From Gloeocapsopsis dulcis (GTDB lineage Bacteria > Cyanobacteriota > Cyanobacteriia > Cyanobacteriales > Chroococcidiopsidaceae): DNA of 64,000 bases. Below, piece by piece: positions 33,498-42,149 of the stretch. Location of the stretch: contig NZ_CP119968.1 of assembly GCF_032163395.1 (NCBI RefSeq), positions 481,501-545,500 of the forward strand, written 5' to 3'. Positions within the stretch are counted from its first letter, which is position 1. Each line of letters opens with the position of its first letter. A program made the translations under genes and the position numbers. A model generated the notes under the pieces. That model was not told the origin of the DNA. It saw only the letters and a program-made list of their open reading frames with translations, and searched no databases.

Positions 33498-34019
33498 TTA
33501 AGTAATCGTCAGCGCACCGTTATTAATGGTGATTGTTGGACCAGCCATCACGATAGTTGCACCTTTGCCATTTGAGATTGTGATTCCAGTATCGTTGACT
33601 AGAATCATCGCGCCAGTCGTACTTTTGAGCATAATGCCACCAGTTGGACCCGGCACATCACTGATAAGAATGGTATTTTGCCCAGTTGTCTGCAAAACTA
33701 TGTTAGGTATAGCAGGTGGAGCTGCTAGAGCGAGGGACGGAACTTCAGCCGCATTGCCCCACCAACAGCCTACCCAAATAGGGTGGTCGGGATCGCCTTG
33801 CTCAAACTCAACCCAAACACCTGCATTAATCGGTGGAATGACATACATTCCCATCTGCTGACCAGCAACAGGCAAACATGGCATTGCCCAAGTACAGGGC
33901 GTATTGCTCAGCACATCGGGTATTTGCAGTATTAGCCGACCCATTTGTAGCGGATCGATATTATTGACAACAGTACCGCGATACTTGCCATAGAACTTAC
34001 CGTTGTTACTTTCGTTCAT
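33498..34019 (-). CDS. Spike protein, gp5/VgrG-like (OB fold plus beta-helix)
   Basis: 173 residues from ATG 34019, which has GAGGG six bases upstream; the frame opens four codons earlier. Residues ~10-95 are the gp5 N-terminal OB domain (KYRGTVVNNIDPLQMGRLIL, YVIPPINAGVWVEFEQGDPD, HPIWVGCWWG). The rest is a short triple-helix type repeat (NTILISDVPGPTGGIMLKST, AMILVNDTGITISNGKGATI). Unlike T4 gp5 there is no lysozyme domain. It trimerises under the PAAR tip at the bottom of the hub. Confidence 0.88.
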   Translation of the reverse strand: MNESNNGKFYGKYRGTVVNNIDPLQMGRLILQIPDVLSNTPCTWAMPCLPVAGQQMGMYVIPPINAGVWVEFEQGDPDHPIWVGCWWGNAAEVPSLALAAPPAIPNIVLQTTGQNTILISDVPGPTGGIMLKSTTGAMILVNDTGITISNGKGATIVMAGPTITINNGALTIT

Positions 34020-34078
34020 AACTGCCCTCATATAAGTGGCGAATTGTCTTCATTTGACCGATGTTATAGAGACATTAT

Positions 34079-35206
34079 TTATACAGGTACTTTCGGTGTT
34101 AAAGATATAAGTCCATTTCTTGATAAGGTGAAGCTTTGCTTGTATTCACCTGGTTTGATATTGTGAGTTACGCTCTTGACGTAGTAGAGTCCGTCATAGG
34201 CTGTTCCAGCACCGCGCACTCCGACTACCCCCCGTGCCTGTAAGATGCGCCCGTAGCGCAGCACGTCGAGCGAACCCGAACCAGTAACTGCTTCTGCCGA
34301 TTCTGATGCTCGCGAGAGACCAAGCGAAGCCGCCCGAATTGGATTTTCTTTTGCTACATCTTTAAGGCGCTCTATCCTCAAGGCAGGTGCTTGTTTTGCT
34401 GCTAAAGGCGGTCTGAGTAGGGTAATGTCAGGTAAGGGAATAGAGATGCCTAGTTTGGTCGTTGGTTCCTGGATGGCGATCGCTAACTGTTTTCGTGCCA
34501 ATCCATCAAAACTAAAGCTCAAAGATTCTACATTGGTGTGAGCATCCATATTAATACTTAGTGCTGATTGGGGTGCGCCTGCTCTAATTTCTGGACCCCA
34601 GTAAGCAGTATTTGTACCTGGGGCTGGTCCTGGCTCTATATAAAAAACATAACCATTATCATTTGCTAGCAGTTTGAGATATTCGAGGTCAGTACTGGTT
34701 TGTGTAGGAATCTTCTCTAATGGAGTTGTCACATTAAGAGATAAAGGTGGAATAACTTTAGGCAAGAGTCCGTACACTGTGTATTCAGCTCTAGAAATAA
34801 TCCGGAGAACTCTTGCTATGTCTGGCATAGCAGGATATATTTCAGTTTTCTCTTCTAGATCCAGAATCAAACTTATATCCTGACCGGTAACTGTAAATGT
34901 AGATTGTCCTAGTTCGTTGCTAGGTGCTATATCATGGCGAGTGATCACGCCGTCCATTACAACATTTGGGATGCCATTAATTGTGACAACGATGATCGCG
35001 CGAGTTTTAGGGTCGAAGTAGCCTGAGGGGATCAGGACGCGGTTTAACTGTGACTTGTTGCTAAGGGCAAAGGTTAATTGGAAACCACTGGCTTGTCCGG
35101 CACTAGTGGTAATCTGCACACTAGTCAATGCTTCGATTACCGACTGTGGCGCGGGTGCTGCTAGAGTAGGACCTATTAGCAGTGTGAGATAAAAAATCTT
35201 AAGCAT
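34079..35206 (-). CDS. CIS baseplate hub protein (gpD/gp27-like)
   Basis: About 375 residues from ATG 35206, which overlaps the LysM gene's end by 8 bp; the frame extends 11 codons further in front. The phage late-control D-like core is visible: ALTSVQITTSAGQASGFQLT, VVTINGIPNVVMDGVITRHD, TVTGQDISLILDLEEK, SDLEYLKLLANDNGYVFYIE, and a C-terminal YDGLYYVKSVTHNIKPGEYK. It forms the trimeric hub that connects tube and spike. Confidence 0.87.
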   Translation of the reverse strand: MLKIFYLTLLIGPTLAAPAPQSVIEALTSVQITTSAGQASGFQLTFALSNKSQLNRVLIPSGYFDPKTRAIIVVTINGIPNVVMDGVITRHDIAPSNELGQSTFTVTGQDISLILDLEEKTEIYPAMPDIARVLRIISRAEYTVYGLLPKVIPPLSLNVTTPLEKIPTQTSTDLEYLKLLANDNGYVFYIEPGPAPGTNTAYWGPEIRAGAPQSALSINMDAHTNVESLSFSFDGLARKQLAIAIQEPTTKLGISIPLPDITLLRPPLAAKQAPALRIERLKDVAKENPIRAASLGLSRASESAEAVTGSGSLDVLRYGRILQARGVVGVRGAGTAYDGLYYVKSVTHNIKPGEYKQSFTLSRNGLISLTPKVPV

Positions 35207-35516
35207 ACTGATTACCTTGTATGCCTTCAGGTAGGGCAATCGCCAATTGGCGATTTATTTGTATCAGCTCGTCGGGGTTCATAGCGTTGTTAGCATCGCA
35301 AATCCGCCAAAACTGCTCTGGATCTCCCAAGTAGCGTGCCGTAATATTATCTAGGCGATCGCCTTGAGTTACAGTATGCTCCTGAATCACCTCAAACCGC
35401 TCTGGGGAGGGAACGAAGCGGCGTTTTAAATAAACTACAGTCTTACCTGCTGTTGTTTCTAGGGTAGTTGTTTCAATGCCGTAGTAACGACTAGTGATCG
35501 GAAAAATGTCAGCCAT
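35199..35516 (-). CDS. LysM-domain CIS protein (Afp7 C-terminal equivalent)
   Basis: 105 residues. A proline-containing N-terminal strand region (YGIETTTLETTAGKTVVYLK, RRFVPSPERFEVIQEHTVTQ) is followed by a LysM fold (VTQGDRLDNITARYLGDPEQ, FWRICDANNAMNPDELIQI). In other CIS the LysM part is fused to the tube-initiator protein; here it is a separate gene whose start overlaps the initiator's stop by one base. It probably stabilises the hub-tube interface rather than binding peptidoglycan. Confidence 0.85.
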   Translation of the reverse strand: MADIFPITSRYYGIETTTLETTAGKTVVYLKRRFVPSPERFEVIQEHTVTQGDRLDNITARYLGDPEQFWRICDANNAMNPDELIQINRQLAIALPEGIQGNQYA

Positions 35517-36175
35517 TATGGAATTCCTCCAATACCAAGAGTGCTGAAGGCACTGTTCTGAACCATAGCTGCCAAGCGTTCTTTCTGTTGGTGATAAATC
35601 ATAAACAGACTGCCACCTTTATGAGCAAACCCTAGATCGTTAACGCTTAACACGCGCATTCCCAAGCTCACTTTGGCACGAATGGGATTAAGAGATGGAT
35701 CGAAAGCCTCTTCGGTGACGCTAAACTCAGTTAGGCGCACGGGTAGAGTGCGGTTCTTGCTCCAAATAAAGAGAGTTAGGGGAGCTTCCACTGGCGCAAC
35801 TTCCAACCTGCCCGACTGAGCTAAACTGTTGTTTGCTTGCACTTGGCTGCTTGACGGATATACTATTGTCTCTAGTGCTGCAAGTTGAGGATAGATGCCC
35901 AGCTGCGTTGCATTAGGATTGCGGTCTGGAAACTCCAGTTGATCTGTAATATCAATCTCTGCCTCTAGCTTGATGGTTTCAACTGGCGGTCCTTTGAGGC
36001 GCAGAGCTTCTAGGCGATCGCCGCTCTCATTACCAATCCCCTGTACCTGCAACGTGCGGCTTAGTGTGTCCGGATTATATTGCAGAGCAATAATGCGTTG
36101 CACAACCGAGTTTTCAGCATTGATTACGACAATGCCACCTTTGAATAGACGGGGAGAACCAGGGAAGGTAGTCAT
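35516..36175 (-). CDS. CIS tube-initiator protein (CIS_tube/Afp7-like)
   Basis: 219 residues. GSPRLFKGGIVVINAENSVV, LQYNPDTLSRTLQVQGIGNE, EALRLKGPPVETIKLEAEID and the C-terminal LSVNDLGFAHKGGSLFMIYH are characteristic of the CIS_tube family, which forms the first ring between hub and tube. The upstream gap (36176-36373, 198 bp) is the longest inside the tail part of the operon and AT-rich. It could hold a secondary promoter, but no clear box or hairpin is seen. Confidence 0.87.
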   Translation of the reverse strand: MTTFPGSPRLFKGGIVVINAENSVVQRIIALQYNPDTLSRTLQVQGIGNESGDRLEALRLKGPPVETIKLEAEIDITDQLEFPDRNPNATQLGIYPQLAALETIVYPSSSQVQANNSLAQSGRLEVAPVEAPLTLFIWSKNRTLPVRLTEFSVTEEAFDPSLNPIRAKVSLGMRVLSVNDLGFAHKGGSLFMIYHQQKERLAAMVQNSAFSTLGIGGIP

Positions 36176-36373
36176 AGGAATTTAACTAGTTTCATAAGTT
36201 GCTTTTTCTACTTTTTTGTTAAGCTTACTAATTCTTTTTTTCCCGATTTTACTAACTTCAACTTAATTGCTAAAGCTTTCATGCAACTATACTCTCAAAC
36301 TGAGTATTCTGGCTTACTTTAAATAACTTGCAGAATTATTTGTTAACTTGTTAATAGGTGTCTACAGCCAGCC

Positions 36374-38329
36374 TCATGTAATCACCCATCTACCTATCCA
36401 GATACCAAGGCTGGCACCAACTGCTATTCCATAACCACCGATATCAGGCCATTCAGGGTCTGTCTTGAAAGCCGAAAAACTAGCACGTCCAAAACTTATA
36501 CCGATACCGTAACCTAAATCTAACATCCAGACTCTTCCAAAGCAGTTGAATTCATTAAACCTCACAGGTACTTGTGTTTTAAAATCTGTAGAACTAGGTT
36601 TTGACAAAGTGAAAGGAGCTGATTTACCTTTAATTTTCAGACCACCTCCAAAGCCAATAATTCCGATAAAAGACATATGATGTTCACACCCGTTGGGCAG
36701 ACGGTCTTTTAGAAGGAATGCTATACCAGTAATACTGCCACCCGCTCCGTATGATAAAGCTGCGACAGATGTAATTGACCATAAAGTGCTAGGTGTAAGG
36801 GAGTTGCATTCTCCCTGAGGTTCCGGTGGCTGTGGCTCAGGCGGTTGGGGGTTTGGTGTAACATCTAGCTCCACTACTACAGCACGATTACGTGATCTTC
36901 CCTCTCGTGAGTTATTATCGGCAAGAAATTCTTTAATGGGTGCTCCTCGCACGATCTTGATATTGCTAGCAGGAACACCTTGTTGTAATAGAAATTGGAT
37001 TACAGCCTCAGCACGCATACGTCGTAACTGCACGTTCAATTCTTCTCTATCTATGACATCTGTGTATCCCAGAACAATGCGCACGTAGCCTCTCGAGTTT
37101 GCTTGATTCATTTGCGCGTTAGCAACTAAGCTCTGGAGGTAATCTCGGTGGGTTGGCTTTAACTCAGATTGTTTCACCCCAAAGTCAAAAAGGATTACTC
37201 GATCCGGTATGAGAATTGGTTTTGGTCCACTATCTACTTCTCCAGGAGATGATAAAGAAGCCTCTTTCTCTCCTAGCTCATAGGCATTCCCCTGCGGCTT
37301 TGGTTGAGGTGGTGTTGGTCTTGGAGGAACGGAGTCTGATGCAAACAGTGCATCAAGTACCTCTATTGTTTGAATACCTATAACGGGGTCAGACGGCAAA
37401 ATAGAGTTATCTTGCTTGAATTGACTGACTGCTGCTGCTGTCTCACTGCCAAATTTTCCATCAACACCATACTGTGGCAGAGGATAGCCAGCGTCTACGA
37501 GCGCTTGCTGGACTTTCTCCACCGCCGCACCAGTAGAGCCAATTCTCAAATACTGGGTGAGATCGCCGTCGTAAATTGCTTGCAGCACCTCGTCATCTTT
37601 AAATCGTTCCGATTGCAAGTCACGTTCGTCCCCCACTTTTCGCTGTAGATATCTATTCCCATTAGTCAATTGCGCTAATTGAGGCTGCCCCCCACCTGTT
37701 TGCTGAATTACGTGAGTTAACTCATGAGCTAGCAGCCACTTACCCTCAGTTGTCTGTGGTGCATACTGTCCTGCTCCAAATACCAAATGTTGGTTCAAAG
37801 TGTAGGCTTGGGCATTGATTGCCCGAGCAGAATTAGCTGCTTTAGCATCCGCATGTATCTGTACCTGGCTAAAATCATATTGAGAGTGTGATGCAGGCTT
37901 GCTTGTTAGCCCTAGTGTAGGTGATCGCATAACCTGCTCTGCCACGCGATCAGCCTCTTGCTCATAGCGATCGCCCACTGTACCAACTCTGATTCCTTGT
38001 TGAGTGACTGATGGTTCAACGGTCTGTATCTTTACATAGCTGAAATCATGATTGAAGCGAGACTCCATAAAGGTGCGCGTTTCTGAGTCGAGAGGCTGAC
38101 CAGGCGATCGCAGCACCTCATGCACAATCGGCGGCACTTCAGAAATTTCTGCCCGATTGCTAGAACGGCGTTGCAAGGGCGATCGCTTTTTCTGACACTT
38201 AGCACACTCACCACCTGCAATTGTGTGTTGGTCGCAGGAAGCGCATTTACGTTGCAGCAATCCTGATTGGATAGGGGTGAAGGATGGAGTTAGTTTGGTT
38301 TGGGTTTGGGTAGGCGATCGCAGAATCAT
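36374..38329 (-). CDS. DUF4157 - peptidoglycan-binding - OmpA-like mosaic protein
   Basis: 651 residues in at least five parts. A four-cysteine zinc ribbon at ~28-50 (CASCDQHTIAGGECAKCQKK). A first partial DUF4157 leader ending at DFSYVKIQT. A second DUF4157 start (GDRYEQEADRVAEQVMRSP) that runs into the HELTH metallopeptidase-like motif near residue 200. A peptidoglycan-binding type 1 domain at ~255-315 (YLRIGSTGAAVEKVQQALVD). An OmpA/MotB-like domain at ~375-495 (GYTDVIDREELNVQLRRMRA). The Gly-rich C terminus (~510-651) has repeated aromatic/Gly strands that could be membrane-associated. DUF4157 marks eCIS-associated proteins and cargo. The cell-wall-binding modules suggest an anchor or wall-targeting cargo. 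Confidence 0.8.
   Translation of the reverse strand: MILRSPTQTQTKLTPSFTPIQSGLLQRKCASCDQHTIAGGECAKCQKKRSPLQRRSSNRAEISEVPPIVHEVLRSPGQPLDSETRTFMESRFNHDFSYVKIQTVEPSVTQQGIRVGTVGDRYEQEADRVAEQVMRSPTLGLTSKPASHSQYDFSQVQIHADAKAANSARAINAQAYTLNQHLVFGAGQYAPQTTEGKWLLAHELTHVIQQTGGGQPQLAQLTNGNRYLQRKVGDERDLQSERFKDDEVLQAIYDGDLTQYLRIGSTGAAVEKVQQALVDAGYPLPQYGVDGKFGSETAAAVSQFKQDNSILPSDPVIGIQTIEVLDALFASDSVPPRPTPPQPKPQGNAYELGEKEASLSSPGEVDSGPKPILIPDRVILFDFGVKQSELKPTHRDYLQSLVANAQMNQANSRGYVRIVLGYTDVIDREELNVQLRRMRAEAVIQFLLQQGVPASNIKIVRGAPIKEFLADNNSREGRSRNRAVVVELDVTPNPQPPEPQPPEPQGECNSLTPSTLWSITSVAALSYGAGGSITGIAFLLKDRLPNGCEHHMSFIGIIGFGGGLKIKGKSAPFTLSKPSSTDFKTQVPVRFNEFNCFGRVWMLDLGYGIGISFGRASFSAFKTDPEWPDIGGYGIAVGASLGIWIGRWVIT
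38093..38240 (-). repeat. Near-identical segment shared by the two DUF4157 genes (copy 1)
   Basis: About 150 bp encoding the zinc ribbon and the QRRSS / VPPIVHEVLRSPGQPLD stretch match 39578-39722 closely; most differences are single bases. This is a sign of recent duplication or gene conversion between the two cargo-type genes. Confidence 0.75.
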
Positions 38330-38398
38330 TCACTAGCTCCTGCACATAAATTACAATATTTATTTCATTTAAATAAGCTATTTGCTAGCTAAGACTCA

Positions 38399-39811
38399 TT
38401 AACGATCTTCATCGCAGGGAAACGGCTGAAATCTCACAGGTGGTTGAATAAATCCATCAACAAAATCTGCTACTTGGCTGTCATTGAAGACCCAAGTCAA
38501 GGGATAATTACAACGAGTAGCAACTAATAATTGATTCTCTGATTGCTCAATGAACCTATTAATAGTACGCTCTCGCAACTGATAGGTTTGAGGGGAAGTA
38601 TTCAAAAGGAAACGATACCCTGTTTTGATCTCGTAAAGTATCCGGTCTCGCCCAAGGGCATCAAAAGTAGCATAGAAACCTTCCGGTGTTTGTACTTCCC
38701 ACTCACGGGTGACACCACTAATAGACGTAGCGAATTGATCGTGGCATGAGTTTCCTCCTCGTTGAGCAATTGCTCTTGCACGACAACCACGACGGCTATC
38801 TTCATCAAAGTCCACATCGGGCATTGGCTGAGTTTGAGGCTGAGTTTGAGGCTGCGTCTCTGCTTGAGCTTCCGACTCACCCTGTTGTTCCCGATCCTGT
38901 ATTTGACTTGCTTCCGACCAGATTATGTCCCAAAGTTGAACAATTTCCCAGATTGTCCAAAGTGCGAGACCTAAATCAATGAGTTCACCAATAGGCAATG
39001 GTCCGTCAGCAGCTGCTAGTGCAGCTGCAACAGCACCGCGCAGGGCAAACCGTTTGGCAACTGCTCTCCAGAAATAACGCCAGCCAGTCCTCTCTGCGCT
39101 TCTAGCAGTAGCTTTGCTTAACCCTCCCTCAATTACACGGAGCGGGGGAGGTCTGCGTACAGGAGGTGCAGGACGCGGTGGAGTTGGTCTTAACTGCTCT
39201 GCTGGTTGGCGCAACAGCAAAGGTCTAGCTAAATTAGTAACCCTTAATTGTGGCATGTTTTGGAGCAATGCTGTAGCAGAAGCATCGGCCTCTTTCTCTA
39301 AAACATTGCCTGCCGCAGAAATTTTTAATTCGGGAGAAGGCGGGAGGCTTTGCTGCTGCACTACATGGGTCAACTCGTGCGCTAGTAACTTCTTGCCCTC
39401 GGTCATCTTAGGCTCATACTGATCTGCTCCAAACACGACATCTCGCCCAACGGTATATGCCAGTGCGTCCACTGCTTGTGCTGAATCTGCGGCTTTTGTA
39501 TCCGTATGCACTCGCACTTGGCTAAAATCGTGACCGAAACGTGATTCCATAAAATCACGGGTGTCAGGGTCAAGGGGCTGACCAGGCGATCGCAGCACCT
39601 CATGCACAATCGGCGGCACTTCAGTAATTTCTGCCCGATCACTAGAACGACGTTGTAGGGGCGATCGCTTTTTCTGACACTCTGCACATTCACCACCTGC
39701 ATAAGTGTGCTGACCGCAGGATGCACACTTACGCTGCAATATCCCACTACTGAGTAATGGTGCAGTTGGGGTTTGTTGCTGAGCCTTTTGGGTAGTAGCC
39801 TGACAAGTCAT
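38399..39811 (-). CDS. eCIS cargo candidate: DUF4157 leader with putative PD-(D/E)xK nuclease toxin
   Basis: 470 residues. Zinc ribbon at ~30-50 (CASCGQHTYAGGECAECQKK), DUF4157 domain at ~65-165 with HELTH near residue 143. A hydrophobic segment follows at ~255-300 (AVAAALAAADGPLPIGELID, LGLALWTIWEIVQLWDIIW), like the membrane hairpins before toxin domains. Then comes a Gln/Glu linker (QPQTQPQTQP) and a C-terminal domain of ~125 residues. The latter contains NSCHDQFA, FDALGRDRILYEIKTGY and an Arg-rich helix; D...EIK fits the PD-(D/E)xK core and resembles DUF6310-type restriction-endonuclease-fold toxins. No immunity gene is obvious next to it. ATG overlaps the 85-aa gene by 4 bp. Confidence 0.75.
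   Translation of the reverse strand: MTCQATTQKAQQQTPTAPLLSSGILQRKCASCGQHTYAGGECAECQKKRSPLQRRSSDRAEITEVPPIVHEVLRSPGQPLDPDTRDFMESRFGHDFSQVRVHTDTKAADSAQAVDALAYTVGRDVVFGADQYEPKMTEGKKLLAHELTHVVQQQSLPPSPELKISAAGNVLEKEADASATALLQNMPQLRVTNLARPLLLRQPAEQLRPTPPRPAPPVRRPPPLRVIEGGLSKATARSAERTGWRYFWRAVAKRFALRGAVAAALAAADGPLPIGELIDLGLALWTIWEIVQLWDIIWSEASQIQDREQQGESEAQAETQPQTQPQTQPMPDVDFDEDSRRGCRARAIAQRGGNSCHDQFATSISGVTREWEVQTPEGFYATFDALGRDRILYEIKTGYRFLLNTSPQTYQLRERTINRFIEQSENQLLVATRCNYPLTWVFNDSQVADFVDGFIQPPVRFQPFPCDEDR
39578..39722 (-). repeat. Near-identical segment shared by the two DUF4157 genes (copy 2)
   Basis: Counterpart of 38093-38240. It encodes the same zinc-ribbon and pre-DUF4157 segment, with GCGATCGC sites at identical positions in both copies. 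Confidence 0.75.
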
Positions 39812-40065
39812 GAACCAAGACCTCCATACACCACTTGAGCAATCTGTTGTCCCAGTTGAATTGGGTCACTTTCAGATGTTAGTTGGATAGTATCGGCAGG
39901 CACGCGAGGCACTGCACCTCTTGTTAGCAGGTTGGGAGCCAAACCTTGCTCAGCCAGCAACTGACCCAGTTCCGCCTCTACCGCAGCTTGCAGCAACGGG
40001 CGCTGACTGGGTGCAATTGGCACTCCATCTAAAATCAGTCGCTCGATATGGACGTTAATATTCAT
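39808..40065 (-). CDS. Small conserved CIS-operon protein, unknown function
   Basis: 85 residues: INVHIERLILDGVPIAPSQR, PLLQAAVEAELGQLLAEQGL, then TIQLTSESDPIQLGQQIAQV and a short tail. A protein of this size and start is a frequent neighbour of the AAA+ gene in eCIS loci, but its role is unknown. An alpha/beta fold with one long helix is likely; no cysteines. It overlaps the AAA+ gene and the DUF4157 gene by 4 bp each, so its product is probably needed in fixed ratio to both. A cargo-loading chaperone is one guess. Confidence 0.7.
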   Translation of the reverse strand: MNINVHIERLILDGVPIAPSQRPLLQAAVEAELGQLLAEQGLAPNLLTRGAVPRVPADTIQLTSESDPIQLGQQIAQVVYGGLGS

Positions 40066-42149
40066 ACAAGTGCTCCTGTTGGTGTTTGCCAGCGAAAATC
40101 AGCTGTATTGACGTGTCGCTCTAGTTTACGAAACTCGGCTTGGGTTGCCTCAAGTACCAGCGGCATAGTTACTGGAGTACCTGCCTGAGCCGCTAAAAAG
40201 GCAGCATTTAGTGCAATATTGTGAATGCTGCCACCAGTTAAATCGAAGCTAGCTAGCCGAGCAAAACCCAGTGCTTCTTTTGGTGTATCTAGTGGAAAGA
40301 CTTTCTCCCAAATGAGTTGACGTTCAGACTTGTCAGGAAAGCGAAAATTGACAATGAAACGGAGTCGTCGCATAAAGGCAGTATCTAAGGCACTCTTCAT
40401 ATTGGTGGCTAAGATAGCTAAACCGCTAAAGGCTTCCATTCGCTGCAAGAGATAGTTAATCTCAATATTGGCGTAGCGATCGTGGCTGTCTTTCACCTCA
40501 CTGCGCTTGCCAAACAGGGCATCGGCTTCATCAAAAAAGAGAATAGCGCCGCCATCTTCAGCTGCATCAAACAGACGACGCAAATTTTTCTCAGTTTCAC
40601 CAATATACTTACTAACTACTGCTGAGAGATCGATCCGGTAGAGGTTGAGGCATAGCTCGTTAGCAATCACCTCTGCTGCCATTGTTTTCCCAGTGCCACT
40701 CTCACCAGCAAATAAAGCACTAATACCTAATCCCCGGTTCATCCGCTGGTGAAATCCCCAATCTTCATAAACTGTGTGGCGCTGCTTTACTTGATTGGCG
40801 ATTTGATGCAGTAAATTCATTTCTTCAGTAGGTAGAACAATGTTATCCCAGGTTGCTTTTGGCTCTAGACGTTGTGCCAGCGTATCTAACTGCGGACGTG
40901 TACTAGCTAAACAGGCATCCCAGAGTTGCTTATGCCAAGTATGCTTGTTATCTGCTGTTGTAGTTACTGTATGAGCTATTTCCTGGATTTCTGCTTGGCT
41001 GAGATTGAATTGACTTGCTAGTACTGCTGGAATTCCTGCTGCTGCTGTTCCTAATGCAATCGCCCAAACTTCTTGTTGCTCAGTCGCAGTTGGTTTATTA
41101 ATGTCAAGTGTTAGGGTATTTCGACCTGGAATAGATTGCCTCTCACGGGTACTGAGAAAACAGAGTCCATTACTGCGGCTTAGAAAGCGGAGGAATTGAG
41201 TTGCTTGTACTCCTGATGAGGTAGTTTCAACTTCTTGAGCGTCTAAATAGAGAGCAACGGGTAGCAGCATACTTTCACGCTGCCACAGTCGAGTAAAAGT
41301 CTCTAACTCAGCGGATTGTGCTGGGAGTAATTCTACAGATAGTCGGTATAGCTGCAAACTACGTATAGCAGCAGTGTGAACCGCTACCAGTTCCTTGCTT
41401 GGCGCATCTGCTCCTAGTAACTGAATAATAGGTGGAGGCTCTTTTGAGGTTTGTTCCAAATTATGCAAAATCGTCTCCACAGCAGCTTGCTGAGAAGGCG
41501 GTAGTTTACCGTTGCCATTGGTAATCTTTAAAGGGCTTAACAGCGGAATCAGTCGGTCATCTAAATAATTCAACCCTTTAATATAGTTAACAACTCGTTC
41601 GTCAGCTCGCAGACGACTTGCGATCAATTCTATGCCACCAGGTTGATTAATCTCAATTAATTGCCAGTAGCGTAGTCCTCCTGTTGGTGATAGGGCGTTC
41701 CAAGCAGGTTCGTCAGCTGGTTCGTTAAACAGTGTCAATGCCAAGGCAAAGGTAGGGTAGGGACGATTCATGTCATCCTGAGCGCGAACGCAGAGTTCGG
41801 CAACGCGAGTATCCAACTCCATTGCGGAACACAGTAGCAGTACCTTCTTTTCAAAAGGAGTCAGACCAAATCGTTGACTCAAAACGGCTAAGGCAGGGGG
41901 AGGTTCTACTCGCTCGGCTTGAGTCATGTCATCAACTGCCGAGCTAATCCACTCTGCTCTCACAGGCTCAAATTGTGGCGAAGGCTGCTGCCGGAACCTG
42001 CGCTCTAACCGTTGATCGCTTGATGATGGCTGTAAAGTTTCTACTTGAACCCTAATCCCAGCCTTTTGAGTCAAGCGCAAGCGCAACCAAGCTAATGCCT
42101 TTTTCAGATATGCTTCATTATTTCTCTGCCAAGTATCCGAGTCGCTCAT
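40062..42149 (-). CDS. AAA+ ATPase of the CIS (Afp15/Pvc15-like)
   Basis: 695 residues. The N-terminal ~420 residues are the CIS-specific region (VLSQRFGLTPFEKKVLLLCS, ELCVRAQDDMNRPYPTFALA). The AAA domain has Walker A GESGTGKT (~residue 478-486), Walker B ILFFDEAD (~535-542), sensor 1 ILATN and arginine-finger region FMRRLRFIVNFRFPDKSER. It is a cytoplasmic ATPase thought to help particle assembly or cargo loading, by analogy with T6SS ClpV-like or Afp15 functions. Start overlaps the DUF4255 gene by 4 bp. Confidence 0.9.
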   Translation of the reverse strand: MSDSDTWQRNNEAYLKKALAWLRLRLTQKAGIRVQVETLQPSSSDQRLERRFRQQPSPQFEPVRAEWISSAVDDMTQAERVEPPPALAVLSQRFGLTPFEKKVLLLCSAMELDTRVAELCVRAQDDMNRPYPTFALALTLFNEPADEPAWNALSPTGGLRYWQLIEINQPGGIELIASRLRADERVVNYIKGLNYLDDRLIPLLSPLKITNGNGKLPPSQQAAVETILHNLEQTSKEPPPIIQLLGADAPSKELVAVHTAAIRSLQLYRLSVELLPAQSAELETFTRLWQRESMLLPVALYLDAQEVETTSSGVQATQFLRFLSRSNGLCFLSTRERQSIPGRNTLTLDINKPTATEQQEVWAIALGTAAAGIPAVLASQFNLSQAEIQEIAHTVTTTADNKHTWHKQLWDACLASTRPQLDTLAQRLEPKATWDNIVLPTEEMNLLHQIANQVKQRHTVYEDWGFHQRMNRGLGISALFAGESGTGKTMAAEVIANELCLNLYRIDLSAVVSKYIGETEKNLRRLFDAAEDGGAILFFDEADALFGKRSEVKDSHDRYANIEINYLLQRMEAFSGLAILATNMKSALDTAFMRRLRFIVNFRFPDKSERQLIWEKVFPLDTPKEALGFARLASFDLTGGSIHNIALNAAFLAAQAGTPVTMPLVLEATQAEFRKLERHVNTADFRWQTPTGALV

